Shown here: piece by piece, positions 50,179 through 59,132 of the stretch
How the letters are laid out: each line of letters starts with the position of its first letter
How positions within the stretch are numbered: position 1 is the first letter of the stretch
DNA from: G965233625 sp965233625
GTDB taxonomy: Bacteria > Planctomycetota > Planctomycetia > Pirellulales > Pirellulaceae
Direction of reading: 5' to 3'
NCBI GenBank assembly: GCA_965233625.1
Contig: OZ247499.1
Span: forward strand, 3,472,001 to 3,536,000
Length of the DNA stretch: 64,000 bases
Position numbers and translations under genes: made by a program
Notes under the pieces: model-generated
What the model was told of the DNA's origin: nothing
The model's input: only the letters and a program-made list of their open reading frames with translations
Databases searched by the model: none

Positions 50179-51147
50179 TTAGTTGCTCAGAGCGCGGATC
50201 TTCTCGCGAATTTCGCTTTGCTGCTCGCCGGTGGCGCGGCGTAGCGCCTGGCGGTAGTAGATTTTGGCGGCGCCGTGTTTACCAGCTGCGGCGGCGCCGT
50301 CTGCGCGGGCGATCAGCGCGTTTAGCTCCTGCTGGGCGGCGTTGGCTTTGGCCGCTTCTAGCAGGGCGCGGTTCTGTTTGATTTCGGCCACGCTGAGGTC
50401 GCCATGGCTGGCTGTGCTGGCGGGAGCTGTTGAGATGCGCTGGGCGGCGCGTTGCTCTGGGGAAGCGATCTGACGAACCTGTTGCGCCGGGTTGGCCAGT
50501 TGCCCGCCCGCAGGTAGTGCAGGGTTGCCCAGCGCTGCGACGCCGCCGTTCTGCAGTTGTCGCTGATACTCGTTGAGCCGCTGACGCAGCAGGCTGGTGG
50601 GTGGCGCCATTGGCACCGTGTAGCCCGGGATGCGCGGCATGCTGACGATGCCGCCGCCGACAACCGGGATCAAACCTGTTACGAAGGGACGCTGCGAAGT
50701 TTCACTAATAAAGCCCTGTTGGCCGTTGGTAATGGTCACGCTGGGCGTCTGGCTCACAATGCTGCGGTCGCTGCCTTGGCCAGCTGCGAAACCGAAATTC
50801 AGTCCGAACGGCCCTAATTTTGTCGCGAAGCCAAAATTGGCGTTGCTGTTGGGATCGTTGCCGCCGAACGCTGGCACCGCTGAGTTGAAGCCACCTTGAT
50901 TGAACACCAGATCACCGTTGGGGGTTGGATTACCGTCAGGCCCCAGCCCCACCACGTTTCCGCCGCCGGGCAGCCGGAATCCAAAGTTCACCCCATTGCG
51001 CTCGTAGAAGCTGTCACTTGTGGTGATAAAAGGCGTTTTGATGTTCACCATCTGGGCGTTTGCTACGGGTTGTGGCAGTGCGGTCCAGGCAGCAATCGTA
51101 ACGCCGCACAGAAATCCACCGATTAGAAGTTTCCGCCACATAGCCAT
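50179..51147 (-). CDS. Secreted protein of unknown function, Gly/Asn-rich
   Basis: A 322-residue protein with a signal peptide (KLLIGGFLCGVTIAAWTALP). The N-terminal 120 residues are Gly/Asn/Phe-rich (NGVNFGFRLPGGGNVVG, PNSNANFGFATKLGPFG) and look like repeated beta strands. The C-terminal part is helical with a TPR-like end (AAAGKHGAAKIYYRQALRRA). The type recurs in planctomycetes; no function is known. Confidence 0.8.
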   Translation of the reverse strand: MAMWRKLLIGGFLCGVTIAAWTALPQPVANAQMVNIKTPFITTSDSFYERNGVNFGFRLPGGGNVVGLGPDGNPTPNGDLVFNQGGFNSAVPAFGGNDPNSNANFGFATKLGPFGLNFGFAAGQGSDRSIVSQTPSVTITNGQQGFISETSQRPFVTGLIPVVGGGIVSMPRIPGYTVPMAPPTSLLRQRLNEYQRQLQNGGVAALGNPALPAGGQLANPAQQVRQIASPEQRAAQRISTAPASTASHGDLSVAEIKQNRALLEAAKANAAQQELNALIARADGAAAAGKHGAAKIYYRQALRRATGEQQSEIREKIRALSN

Positions 51148-51671
51148 GACTCCTCTCTAAATTAGGCAGCATGCAGATGCCCCTGCTAAACCGGCTTGTG
51201 CTGTTCCGGGCACAATCGCCGCTGCTGCGTAGCCGTATTGTAGGGCATGGCGGGTTTGGCGGTCAACAAAAACAGGGGCCGGAGAGGGCCGGTTCTGCTG
51301 TCATCGATGTGATAGCAGATAGATGCGTAAAGTCTTGAAAAAACTGATCTTGCCTCATTCTGAAAAATCGGGAAAACTACCGGCTCGATGGCAAGTCGCA
51401 TGGACAGGATTTCCAATTCCAGCCTGCGGAACGCAACGGTTGGTTGCCACCATTCGATGCCCTCAACGCCAGGAAGCGTTGCCGGTGTCAGGCGCCCACT
51501 CTGCTCCTTCTGCACCCGGAATAAGGCACGGACAGCCGAACACTTGCCGGCGCCCCCGCTTCACCGCGGCGTCACCAATTACTGGTGGCACAACTGCTGC
51601 TTCGCTAACCCTGGTAGGCGAAATGCATCAGCCCGGCGCCGACATTCTCAACACCATGCCGGAGAACTGCC
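51148..51671. other. Gene-free region before the CsrA-REC gene
   Basis: No gene is convincing in these 524 bases, which separate a minus-strand secreted-protein gene from the plus-strand csrA-type gene. A GGAG just before the ATG (around 51660-51664) is both the ribosome-binding site and a GGA motif of the kind CsrA proteins bind, so self-control is possible. Confidence 0.4.
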
Positions 51672-52457
51672 ATGCTTGTATTATCACGCCGTGAAAACGA
51701 ACAGATCCTCTTCCCTAGTCTGGGCATTACGCTCGAAGTCTTGCGCGTTAAAGGGAACACCACCCGTATTGGAATTTCGGCTCCTGACGATGTGCCGATT
51801 CAACGCGCTGAACTTCAGGGCCTGAAGTCGCTGGACTTCACCGCGGAAACGCCAGAAGAAAACTTCCGCGAGAAACTGCAACGCACCGGTAACGCTGTGA
51901 AAGAGCGCCTCGATGCAGCCTCGGTCTGGCTCAACCGGCTGCATCAGACGCTGGAAGAAGCCGGCAACGCACCCCAAGGCTCCGAGGCGGAAGCCCGCCT
52001 GTTTGCCGCCTTCAAAGAACTGCGGACGCTGGACCGCGAGGTGCGCGATATCGTTACCCCCAAACCGGCCAAGCCAAAAACGCGTCAAGCAATGCTGATC
52101 GAAGACGATGCGAACGAAAGCCATCTCACCGCGGGACTGCTCCGCATGAGCGGCTTCGAAGTGATTACCTGCACCGACGGTCACGATGCACTCGACTATC
52201 TATCGATGCACTCGGCGCCCGATGTCGTGCTGCTGGATATGTTCCTGCCCAATTGCGACGGTCCGACCTTCGTCCGCCACGTACGGCAGTCGGATGAACA
52301 CGCCGAACTGAAGCTGATCGCACTCAGCGGCGCCGAATCCCGCGATGTGGGCGTGCCGATCGGTCCAGGCGGCGTTGACCGCTGGTTCATCAAGCCGGTC
52401 AATCCAGAAAAACTGGTGGAGGAAGTCTGCGAAGAAATCCAGTCCACCACGGCATAG
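51672..52457 (+). CDS. CsrA domain fused to a response-regulator receiver domain
   Basis: 261 residues. Residues 1-55 are a CsrA domain (MLVLSRRENEQI, then RIGISAPDDVPIQRAEL) with the RNA-contact residues Leu 4, Arg 6, Arg 7, Arg 45 and Glu 47 kept. Residues about 60-128 are a charged helical linker. Residues about 139-258 are a complete receiver domain: acidic pocket Glu 144-Asp 145-Asp 146, phospho-acceptor Asp 189 (VVLLDMFLPNCDG), Ser 219 and Lys 241. No DNA-binding output domain, so the predicted output is RNA binding under phosphorylation control. The partner kinase is not in the window. Confidence 0.93.
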   Translation: MLVLSRRENEQILFPSLGITLEVLRVKGNTTRIGISAPDDVPIQRAELQGLKSLDFTAETPEENFREKLQRTGNAVKERLDAASVWLNRLHQTLEEAGNAPQGSEAEARLFAAFKELRTLDREVRDIVTPKPAKPKTRQAMLIEDDANESHLTAGLLRMSGFEVITCTDGHDALDYLSMHSAPDVVLLDMFLPNCDGPTFVRHVRQSDEHAELKLIALSGAESRDVGVPIGPGGVDRWFIKPVNPEKLVEEVCEEIQSTTA

Positions 52458-52538
52458 AAGCTGTAGTCAGCTCGATTGTGACAAGGCGTCGGCCGGAAGT
52501 GGCTGACGCTTTCTTATGCGCTGCCCTACCGGGACGTT

Positions 52539-53558
52539 CTATTGGGGCCACTCAAAGAAGCTGCCGGTTGGCGCCTGGATGTTGCCGAAAGATCGCCGTA
52601 GATTCGCATCAAATCGCATCGGTGGGACGGTGATGCGGCGGGTATTGTGTACTGGCAGGATTCCAGGAACAGGCGCCGGCTGCGTTGCATCGGGTGAATT
52701 GCGTCTGGCGATGATTGTTGACGGCGGGAAAACTGGCGCCATCAATCTGGGCTGCTTGGCTAATTTCGGCGATGAATCTTCCGCAATCACAACCGGCGTC
52801 AACAAGGTAGGCGTCTGTTGCGCGATGCGGGGCTGGCGTGCATCTGGCAACGTCGCACGGTTCATCGTTGGGGCGCGCTGACACGCAGCGACCGTTTCAT
52901 TAATCGCGACCTGCCGCATCCAGACGGAATCATCAATATTGAAATGATCGACCGGCCAGGCCCAGTCCGGCCGCTTCACGCGGGTTACATCTATGTTCAG
53001 CACCGGCGTACGCGGATCTTCGGGAACCAGCGGCGATCCGTGAAAGATTCCCAGTGCGTTGGTGACGTACAGATTCACGCACCGCTTAACATTCGACGGC
53101 ACCTTCGCGTTGGGATTGGCATCTAGCACCAGCACCAGTTCGACGGGAATGTTATCCTTCTGCAGCCATTTAGCAACGGCCAGACACATGCGTCCGCCCA
53201 TGCTGTGACCGATCAGAATCAGCGGCCGGCGTTGCGGATCAGCCAGATACTTTTCACGCAGGTGCACCGCGGGCACAAACCCCAGCGATGGCGGAATGAT
53301 ACTCACATCGTATCCCTTCCGCTGAAGATCGCCCGCCATATCATCCAGGCCCAGCGAAAAGACGTTCAGCACACCCCGGAAGATCAGCACGCGGCCTGGT
53401 GCATCAGACGGAGCGGAAGAATGCGGCGGCGTTTCATCGCCATAAGCGGCGCCGTTAACACCATCTAGAAATGGCATCACGAGCATCACACCGCAAACCG
53501 CGACGGCGTGAATAGACGTTGCTCTCGCCGCCCGGCCAAGCGGTGTTTTACGGTGCAC
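52539..53558 (-). CDS. Secreted alpha/beta-hydrolase (lipase-like) with Pro/Thr-rich tail
   Basis: A 339-residue protein with a GTG start and a signal peptide (HAVAVCGVMLVMPFLDGVNG). The nucleophile elbow is LILIGHSMGGRMCLA, typical of lipases and thioesterases. VLVLDANPN supplies the acid. The last 110 residues or so are Pro/Thr/Arg-rich and not recognisable. Catalytic His is probably in WPVDHFNIDD. Confidence 0.82.
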   Translation of the reverse strand: MHRKTPLGRAARATSIHAVAVCGVMLVMPFLDGVNGAAYGDETPPHSSAPSDAPGRVLIFRGVLNVFSLGLDDMAGDLQRKGYDVSIIPPSLGFVPAVHLREKYLADPQRRPLILIGHSMGGRMCLAVAKWLQKDNIPVELVLVLDANPNAKVPSNVKRCVNLYVTNALGIFHGSPLVPEDPRTPVLNIDVTRVKRPDWAWPVDHFNIDDSVWMRQVAINETVAACQRAPTMNRATLPDARQPRIAQQTPTLLTPVVIAEDSSPKLAKQPRLMAPVFPPSTIIARRNSPDATQPAPVPGILPVHNTRRITVPPMRFDANLRRSFGNIQAPTGSFFEWPQ

Positions 53559-53787
53559 CGTAACGCCCCTTCCGTGGATTCTAAGATCCGCTTCTAACCG
53601 CGTGCGTTACACGACAGACGCAACGCCACACAGCGGATTTCTGAACGGGACCTTCAAACTATGTCCCTACGCAAAGTTAGCACGCACCTGCGATGATGCA
53701 AATTTGCAACGGTGGAATTTCCGCAACATCCCTGCGTTAGAAAGCCATGAGTTGGAAGAACCGTCAGATCCAGCAGAATGGTTCCAC

Positions 53788-54390
53788 TTACAGCGGCCGC
53801 ATGGGCATCTTGCGAGGATAGGGGGCTGCCTGGGTGGGTGGCAGTTCGCCGCCGGTGGTTTCGATCCACTCGCGACGTTCCTGCTTAGAAGCGTAATAGG
53901 TCAGCCAGGTTTCCGGATCAGCATCGACATCCAGGCAGTGCCAGTGCAGGTAGTTGCGTGGCAGATCAATCTTCTTCTCATGCGACGGCAGGATATCGCG
54001 GTACAACACGCAGTAGAGCTGCCGGTCCGAAAGATGCCCGGTGAATTGCAGCACGATCCGTTTCTCGTAGAGCCGGTGGATCGTTTCCATCAGCAATTGA
54101 CTCAGTTCCTGATCGTCAAGTGTTTCCGGAGCGGGTAGACGCAGCTCAGGCTGAAACCACTCACTCACAGGCAGCACCGGCGCCCGTTCCCAAGCCAGCA
54201 TCGACGCGAGGAATTCGTTTTCAACATCGGTGGGCATATTGCGGGCGTCGATACGACCAACGGCCTCATCGTAAAAAGGCTCCAAGTCGGTCCGCAGCTG
54301 GGCGTTTACCAGCAGTTGATCGACTTCGTCGGCGGTAGGTGGGTTGTTCAACATGAAACGGCGTGTCGCAGGAAGATTAGGGGCAATCAA
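53788..54390 (-). CDS. Conserved hypothetical protein
   Basis: A 200-residue protein, no signal peptide, mixed alpha/beta. TADEVDQLLVNAQLRTDLEPF, VSEWFQPELRLPAPE and LYCVLYRDILPSHEKKIDLP are visible stretches; the type is seen in planctomycetes but has no function. A Met at 54354 (MLNNPPTADEVD) is an alternative start. Isolated gene. Confidence 0.75.
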   Translation of the reverse strand: MIAPNLPATRRFMLNNPPTADEVDQLLVNAQLRTDLEPFYDEAVGRIDARNMPTDVENEFLASMLAWERAPVLPVSEWFQPELRLPAPETLDDQELSQLLMETIHRLYEKRIVLQFTGHLSDRQLYCVLYRDILPSHEKKIDLPRNYLHWHCLDVDADPETWLTYYASKQERREWIETTGGELPPTQAAPYPRKMPMRPL

Positions 54391-54998
54391 GGCAAAATCG
54401 ACTCTTCGACTCTATCCGGAATCACCACGGCTGCAACCTTTTGTACGTCACGAAAGCAGATATGCACAAAGCAATTTTGCAGCTACCGCAAACGACCGTT
54501 ACGACCTTAAAGGTTCAACACGCTGTATGCACAGATACAACGGATGTGCGGCCCAGAAGAAGTGCGCACTATGGGTAGAATGTGTAATAGAAGCCGCAGC
54601 CACAGGCGACATAAAGCACCCTGCCCCGGACCCTGCCCAGCGTCCCGGCGCTAGATGTCGCCTGTCGTGGCTGCGTGCTGACATTATCGGCAACCAGGGT
54701 AAGAGCTCCAAAATCCGATGACCGCAAAGATCTGCGGCGGGCCGCACAACGGACCAGAATGATTGCCATTCCGGAGCCAGGAACTTCGGTTATCCACAGA
54801 TAAGAGACGGCCCGATGTCTGCCCGGAGCCCATAAAACTCGTAAGTTGCTTCTTTATGAAAATAACACCCAACCTACTTGATTTACGAATTCCGCCCGTT
54901 ATTCTGCTTTCCTAGCATAGGAAAGCGTGGGGGTTTGTAACGGCTCTGAAATGGGTAGCTCTCACCGGCTAGTTTCAATAAGCATTTGGAGGTCTGCA
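54391..54998. other. Gene-free region before the TIGR03000 gene
   Basis: About 600 bases with no gene or repeat I can support. The last bases hold the GGAGGT ribosome-binding site (54988-54993), which fixes the start of the next gene. Long upstream leaders of this kind usually carry the promoter; I saw no confident one. Confidence 0.4.
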
Positions 54999-56300
54999 AT
55001 GAAGATGGTTTTTGCCGCCAGAACCTTGGCTCTTGCCACAGCGGCAGCCGTTGTGGCTCTCGCATCCACCCAGGCAGAAGCGGGTTGGCTGATGCACCGT
55101 TCTCACGGGGGCGTTGCCAGCAGCGGATCGGTTGGTTCGCACGGTTCAACCGGCATTTACGCCTCGCACGGCTCCTCGGGCTCGTACGGTTCCTATGGAG
55201 CTCCCGTCAAAGTCGTTGTCCGCCATTCCGCCAGCAGCGGAAGCTATGGCGCCAGTTACGGATCAACCGCCGTTGTCGCCAGCAGCGGCAGTGCAAGTTC
55301 GGGCGGCGCAAGTTCGGGCGGCGCCAGCTCAGGCAGTTATGGCGAGCCACGGCTCGGACTGTTGCAGCGTCTTTATCTGAAACTGCACGCCCGCAAGATG
55401 GCCCTCCACTCCGCCTCGTCTGGTTCAACCGGCTCTCATGGTGTGGCCTCTCACGGCTCCACAGGCTCGACGGGTTCGCACGGCGTGTATGTCCCGGCGC
55501 CAGTTTACCACGCACCTGTCGGATCACACGGTGGCGGTAGCGTTGGTGGCGGCTCGCACGGCTATGCACCGGTTCATCATGATGCTGCCCCTATCGAGTA
55601 CCACTCCGTGCCAGCTGAAGTTGCACCGGCGCCCGCCGCGCCCGTAGCACCTGTGCCAGCAGCCGACCCGGCTCCAGCAGGCGATACCGACACTGTGCTC
55701 GACGGCAAAACCACCCAGGTTGCCCCAGATGCTGGGATTCGCACCAGCGTGGCTTCTTCGGTGCTGGATAACCGCGTGCGGTTGCTCGTTGAAGTTCCAG
55801 AGGACGCTCAGGTGTTCATTAACGACCGCCCCACCACCTCAACCGGCACCCGCCGCACCTATTTCACCGGGGCTGTTGCACCTGGCGCCACCTACAAGTT
55901 CCGCGTCCGCGCGGAGGTAGAACGGAACGGCAAGCATTTGCAGGAAACCAAAACCGTCTCCGCAACCGCTGGCGGCGTCGAGTCGCTGGCATTCAACTTC
56001 AAGCCGCAGAAGCTGGAAGTTTCGCCGGAAACGGTCACCCAGGTCACGCTGAACGTGCCTGAAAACGCAAAGGTCAATCTGGCCGGTATCGATGCTCCTT
56101 CCAAGGGCAAGACACGCGTCTTCGCCACCCGGCAGCTTCGCCGCGGCGAGACCTGGGAGGACTACACCGTCACGGTAACCATCAACCAGGATGGCCGCGA
56201 CGTCGTGCAGTCGCGCCGCATTACGCTATCTGGCGGAGAGCACCGCAAGCTGGCCTTCAACTTCGAAGACGGTAAGGCAGGCGACCTCGCTGCCCGCTAA
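54999..56300 (+). CDS. Secreted protein with Ser/Gly/His repeats and two TIGR03000 domains
   Basis: A 433-residue protein. Signal peptide (ALATAAAVVALASTQAEA), then about 150 residues of low-complexity Ser/Gly/His repeats (SHGSTG, SSGSYG), an Ala/Pro linker, and two copies of the planctomycete TIGR03000 domain: VPEDAQVFINDRPTTSTGTR to VESLAFNF, and VPENAKVNLAGIDAPSKGKT to HRKLAFNF. Start chosen by the GGAGGT site five bases upstream. A rho-independent terminator follows. Surface or cell-envelope role is likely; function unknown. Confidence 0.87.
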   Translation: MKMVFAARTLALATAAAVVALASTQAEAGWLMHRSHGGVASSGSVGSHGSTGIYASHGSSGSYGSYGAPVKVVVRHSASSGSYGASYGSTAVVASSGSASSGGASSGGASSGSYGEPRLGLLQRLYLKLHARKMALHSASSGSTGSHGVASHGSTGSTGSHGVYVPAPVYHAPVGSHGGGSVGGGSHGYAPVHHDAAPIEYHSVPAEVAPAPAAPVAPVPAADPAPAGDTDTVLDGKTTQVAPDAGIRTSVASSVLDNRVRLLVEVPEDAQVFINDRPTTSTGTRRTYFTGAVAPGATYKFRVRAEVERNGKHLQETKTVSATAGGVESLAFNFKPQKLEVSPETVTQVTLNVPENAKVNLAGIDAPSKGKTRVFATRQLRRGETWEDYTVTVTINQDGRDVVQSRRITLSGGEHRKLAFNFEDGKAGDLAAR

Positions 56301-56354
56301 CGCAGGCGGCTAATTCACAACGCGGCGACTTTCCCCGCTGCCACAAACCTCAAG

Positions 56355-56388
56355 ATGCACAAGCTTTCACGGCTTGTGCATTTTTTTT
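56355..56388 (+). terminator. Rho-independent terminator
   Basis: ATGCACAAGC and GCTTGTGCAT pair as a 10-base stem with a 7-base loop, followed by eight T. 54 bases after the stop of the TIGR03000 protein gene. Confidence 0.9.
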
Positions 56389-56477
56389 GGCGCCGGCGGT
56401 GCGTTATCTGTCAGTGCGACAGTGCTTGCATTAGATTATCGCGTAGCAAGCCAACCAATCTGATCGCATGAAGCAGG

Positions 56478-58472
56478 ATGAGCATGGAACTCTCGCAGGA
56501 AAAGCGGATCATCGCCATCGAGTCGGCCTACGACTCGACCGATCTGATCGTCACCCGTCTGCAGTGCGTTGAAGAAATCTCCCGGCCGTTCCATATTTCT
56601 GTGCAGATGTTAACGGACTCCGCCAGGGTGGATGCCAGCGATCTGGTGGGCACAAAGTGCAGCGTGGGCGTTTTTCCGTATGGCGCCGATGTTGAATCGC
56701 GGTGGTTCCACGGGTTCGTCACATCCTTTGTCGCCGGGCAGGCGGACCCCATGCCCGACGGTTACCGCGAATACGAGATTGAAATTGCACCCTGGTTCTG
56801 GCTGCTTTCGCTGACGAAGAATTCGCGGATCTTTCAGGACAAGACGGCGCCGGAGATTCTCAAAGCGTTGTTTGATGAACACGACATCGCGGACGTGAAG
56901 GACACGCTCAAGGGAACCTATCCCAAGCTTGAATATTGCGTGCAGTACAACGAGTCCGACTTCGATTTCGCCTCGCGCCTAATGGAGCGGTTTGGCATCT
57001 ACTATTTCTTCAGCCACGAGAAAAGCCGTCACACGATGGTGTTGGGCGATCAGGTTTCCAACTACTTGAAGGCGGATGATTACGAGGCCAGTTTTGAAGG
57101 TTACGGAGCCGCCATTACAGGCGAGCCGCGCGTGGATGTCTGGCGCCGTCGCGGGACACTGAAGACCGGCAAGGTGACGTTAAACTCCTACAACTTCGAG
57201 ACATCGACGACCAAGCTCGAGTCGAAAGAGAATACCGTCGTCGAGTTCAAAGCCGCCAGCAAGTTTGAGCAGTACGACGTCGTAGAAAACTTCGGCAAAG
57301 CCGACGATGGCAAAACCCTCGCCGGACTGCGGATCGAAAGCGCCGAGGCGCAGACCGATGTGGCAGATGGCAAAAGCAACTGCGTCAGCTGGTCGCCCGG
57401 CTACAAGTTCAAGCTTACCTCGCATCCCAACAGCCCGGAAAACGGCGAGTACGTGCTGACCAAAGTTAAGCACGAAGCACTGGAGCCGTTTCAGTTCTCG
57501 GACGATGAGAACGCACCAGACACCAAAGCCAGTTCTGAAGCGAAAGAAACGGTTGGCTATTTCAACGACTTCGCCTGCATTCCCGCCAAGACCGTTTTCC
57601 GCCCACTGGCGGACACACCCCGCCCGCGTGTCACTGGCTTACAGACCGCGGTTGTCACCGGGCCGTCCGGTCAGGATGTTTACGTTGATAAGTTCGGCCG
57701 CGTGAAGGTGCAGTTCCATTGGGACCGCGACGGCAAGCTAGACGACAAGTCTTCCTGCTGGGTCCGCGTCGCACATAACCTGGCCGGCGCCCAGTTCGGC
57801 AGCGTGTTTCATCCGCGTGTAGGACACGAAGTGCTGATCGACTTTATAGATGGCGATCCCGACCGGCCGCTGGTCACGGGCAGCGTTTACAACGACCGCA
57901 ACATGCCGCCTTACAAACTACCCGACAAGAATACGCAGGTGGGGCTGAAGACACGCAGCATCGATGGCGGCGCCGCCAGCAACTTCAACGAACTGCGTTT
58001 CGACGACAAAATCGGTAAGGAAGAAGTCTTCTTTCACGCCGAACGTGACTTCACACGCGAAGTGAAAAACAACGATACGCTGAAGGTTGGCTTCGACGTC
58101 AGTGACGCCGGCGATCAGACCGTCGATATCTACAACGACCGCACCGTTACGCTGGATCAAGGCAAAGACACGCTGACCCTTAAAACAGGCGACCGCAGCA
58201 TCACGCTGGACAAAGGTAATCACGAACTAACGATCTCCACCGGCGACCACACCGTCTCTGTCGAGGCCGGTTCCAGCAGCACCGAAGCAGCCAAAGCCAT
58301 CGAACTCAAAGTCGGCTCCAACAGCCTGAAGATCGACCAGCAAGGCGTCACCATCACCGGCAGCCAGATCGCCATCACCGGCAAACTAAAAGTCGATATC
58401 ACCGCCACCAACACCAAACTCAACGGCGACGCCAGCGTGACGATCAAAGGCGGCGTGGTGAAAATCAATTAG
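56478..58472 (+). CDS. vgrG: VgrG-type spike protein (type VI secretion or related injection system)
   Basis: 664 residues. The Gp27-like part (about 1-370: LVTRLQCVEEISRPFHISV, YCVQYNESDFDFASRLMERF), the Gp5 OB-fold part (RVTGLQTAVVTGPSGQDVYV, then KFGRVKVQFHWDRDGK, VGHEVLIDFIDGDPDRPLV), and a C-terminal beta-helix of repeats ending ASVTIKGGVVKIN, the tip that would bind a PAAR protein. No extra effector domain. No other T6SS gene is in the window, so it is an orphan here. ATG at 56478; a second ATG at 56484 has an AGGA site at proper distance and may be the real start. Confidence 0.93.
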   Translation: MSMELSQEKRIIAIESAYDSTDLIVTRLQCVEEISRPFHISVQMLTDSARVDASDLVGTKCSVGVFPYGADVESRWFHGFVTSFVAGQADPMPDGYREYEIEIAPWFWLLSLTKNSRIFQDKTAPEILKALFDEHDIADVKDTLKGTYPKLEYCVQYNESDFDFASRLMERFGIYYFFSHEKSRHTMVLGDQVSNYLKADDYEASFEGYGAAITGEPRVDVWRRRGTLKTGKVTLNSYNFETSTTKLESKENTVVEFKAASKFEQYDVVENFGKADDGKTLAGLRIESAEAQTDVADGKSNCVSWSPGYKFKLTSHPNSPENGEYVLTKVKHEALEPFQFSDDENAPDTKASSEAKETVGYFNDFACIPAKTVFRPLADTPRPRVTGLQTAVVTGPSGQDVYVDKFGRVKVQFHWDRDGKLDDKSSCWVRVAHNLAGAQFGSVFHPRVGHEVLIDFIDGDPDRPLVTGSVYNDRNMPPYKLPDKNTQVGLKTRSIDGGAASNFNELRFDDKIGKEEVFFHAERDFTREVKNNDTLKVGFDVSDAGDQTVDIYNDRTVTLDQGKDTLTLKTGDRSITLDKGNHELTISTGDHTVSVEAGSSSTEAAKAIELKVGSNSLKIDQQGVTITGSQIAITGKLKVDITATNTKLNGDASVTIKGGVVKIN

Positions 58473-58493
58473 CGAGAAAGGGGGCAGCAACTC

Positions 58494-59108
58494 ATGCCAG
58501 ATCCTGACTTCTCGTCTATACATGAGAGAGGAAAGCAGCCTCAGCCTAAAGCGCGATTCAAGCCTTCAACTTCCGTCACGGAAGGTATTCATCGAAAGCG
58601 GAAGCACGCGCGGACCCGTTTCCGTAAAGCGCTGAAGGTAGCTTTATGGTACGTGGCCTACATGTCCGTCATTGCTGGTCTAGCAGGCATTTCGCAGATG
58701 GGTATGGCAATCGGACTTGGGACGCCGCTTCTGACTTCCATTTGGTTCATGTGCCGCATCTTTATCGCGGCCTATGCCGGTGGCATCCTGGGAGTAGGAA
58801 CGGTTCTCTTTTATATCTACTCACCCGTGAAACCGTTGCCCGGTATAACCGTCGTGCGGATCGAAGATGGTCTGGAACTGGAAGACGAGCGTTTCGCAAC
58901 GGACCAGCGCAATGCCCTGTACGTGTTCGGGATGTTGCTCGCAGCAGCCGGGACGGTTGTCGCATCATTCACCGTTGGCGTTGAGAAAGCGTTGTTTCCC
59001 AACGTCGCCCTCGCTGGTGCGACCGGGGCATTCTGCGGACTGGTGCTCCTCGCTGGATACGGTCTTTATTACCTGTTCATACCACGGCAAAACGCTGGAG
59101 CCCGGTAA
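58494..59108 (+). CDS. Membrane protein of unknown function, next to vgrG
   Basis: A 204-residue protein with a basic N-terminal tail (about 45 residues) and about four membrane segments: ALWYVAYMSVIAGLAGIS, IFIAAYAGGILGVGTVLFYI, VFGMLLAAAGTVVASFTVG, VALAGATGAFCGLVLLAGYG. No domain recognised. 21 bases after vgrG, so probably co-transcribed. It could be an effector, an immunity protein or unrelated. Confidence 0.75.
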   Translation: MPDPDFSSIHERGKQPQPKARFKPSTSVTEGIHRKRKHARTRFRKALKVALWYVAYMSVIAGLAGISQMGMAIGLGTPLLTSIWFMCRIFIAAYAGGILGVGTVLFYIYSPVKPLPGITVVRIEDGLELEDERFATDQRNALYVFGMLLAAAGTVVASFTVGVEKALFPNVALAGATGAFCGLVLLAGYGLYYLFIPRQNAGAR

Positions 59109-59132
59109 TCTAGTTACAGGGAAATCATACAA

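Noticed and set aside
51186..51515. Minus-strand open frame of 109 codons in the gap before the CsrA-REC gene
   Set aside because: No recognisable domain, no ribosome-binding site, and composition unlike neighbouring genes; kept as gene-free.
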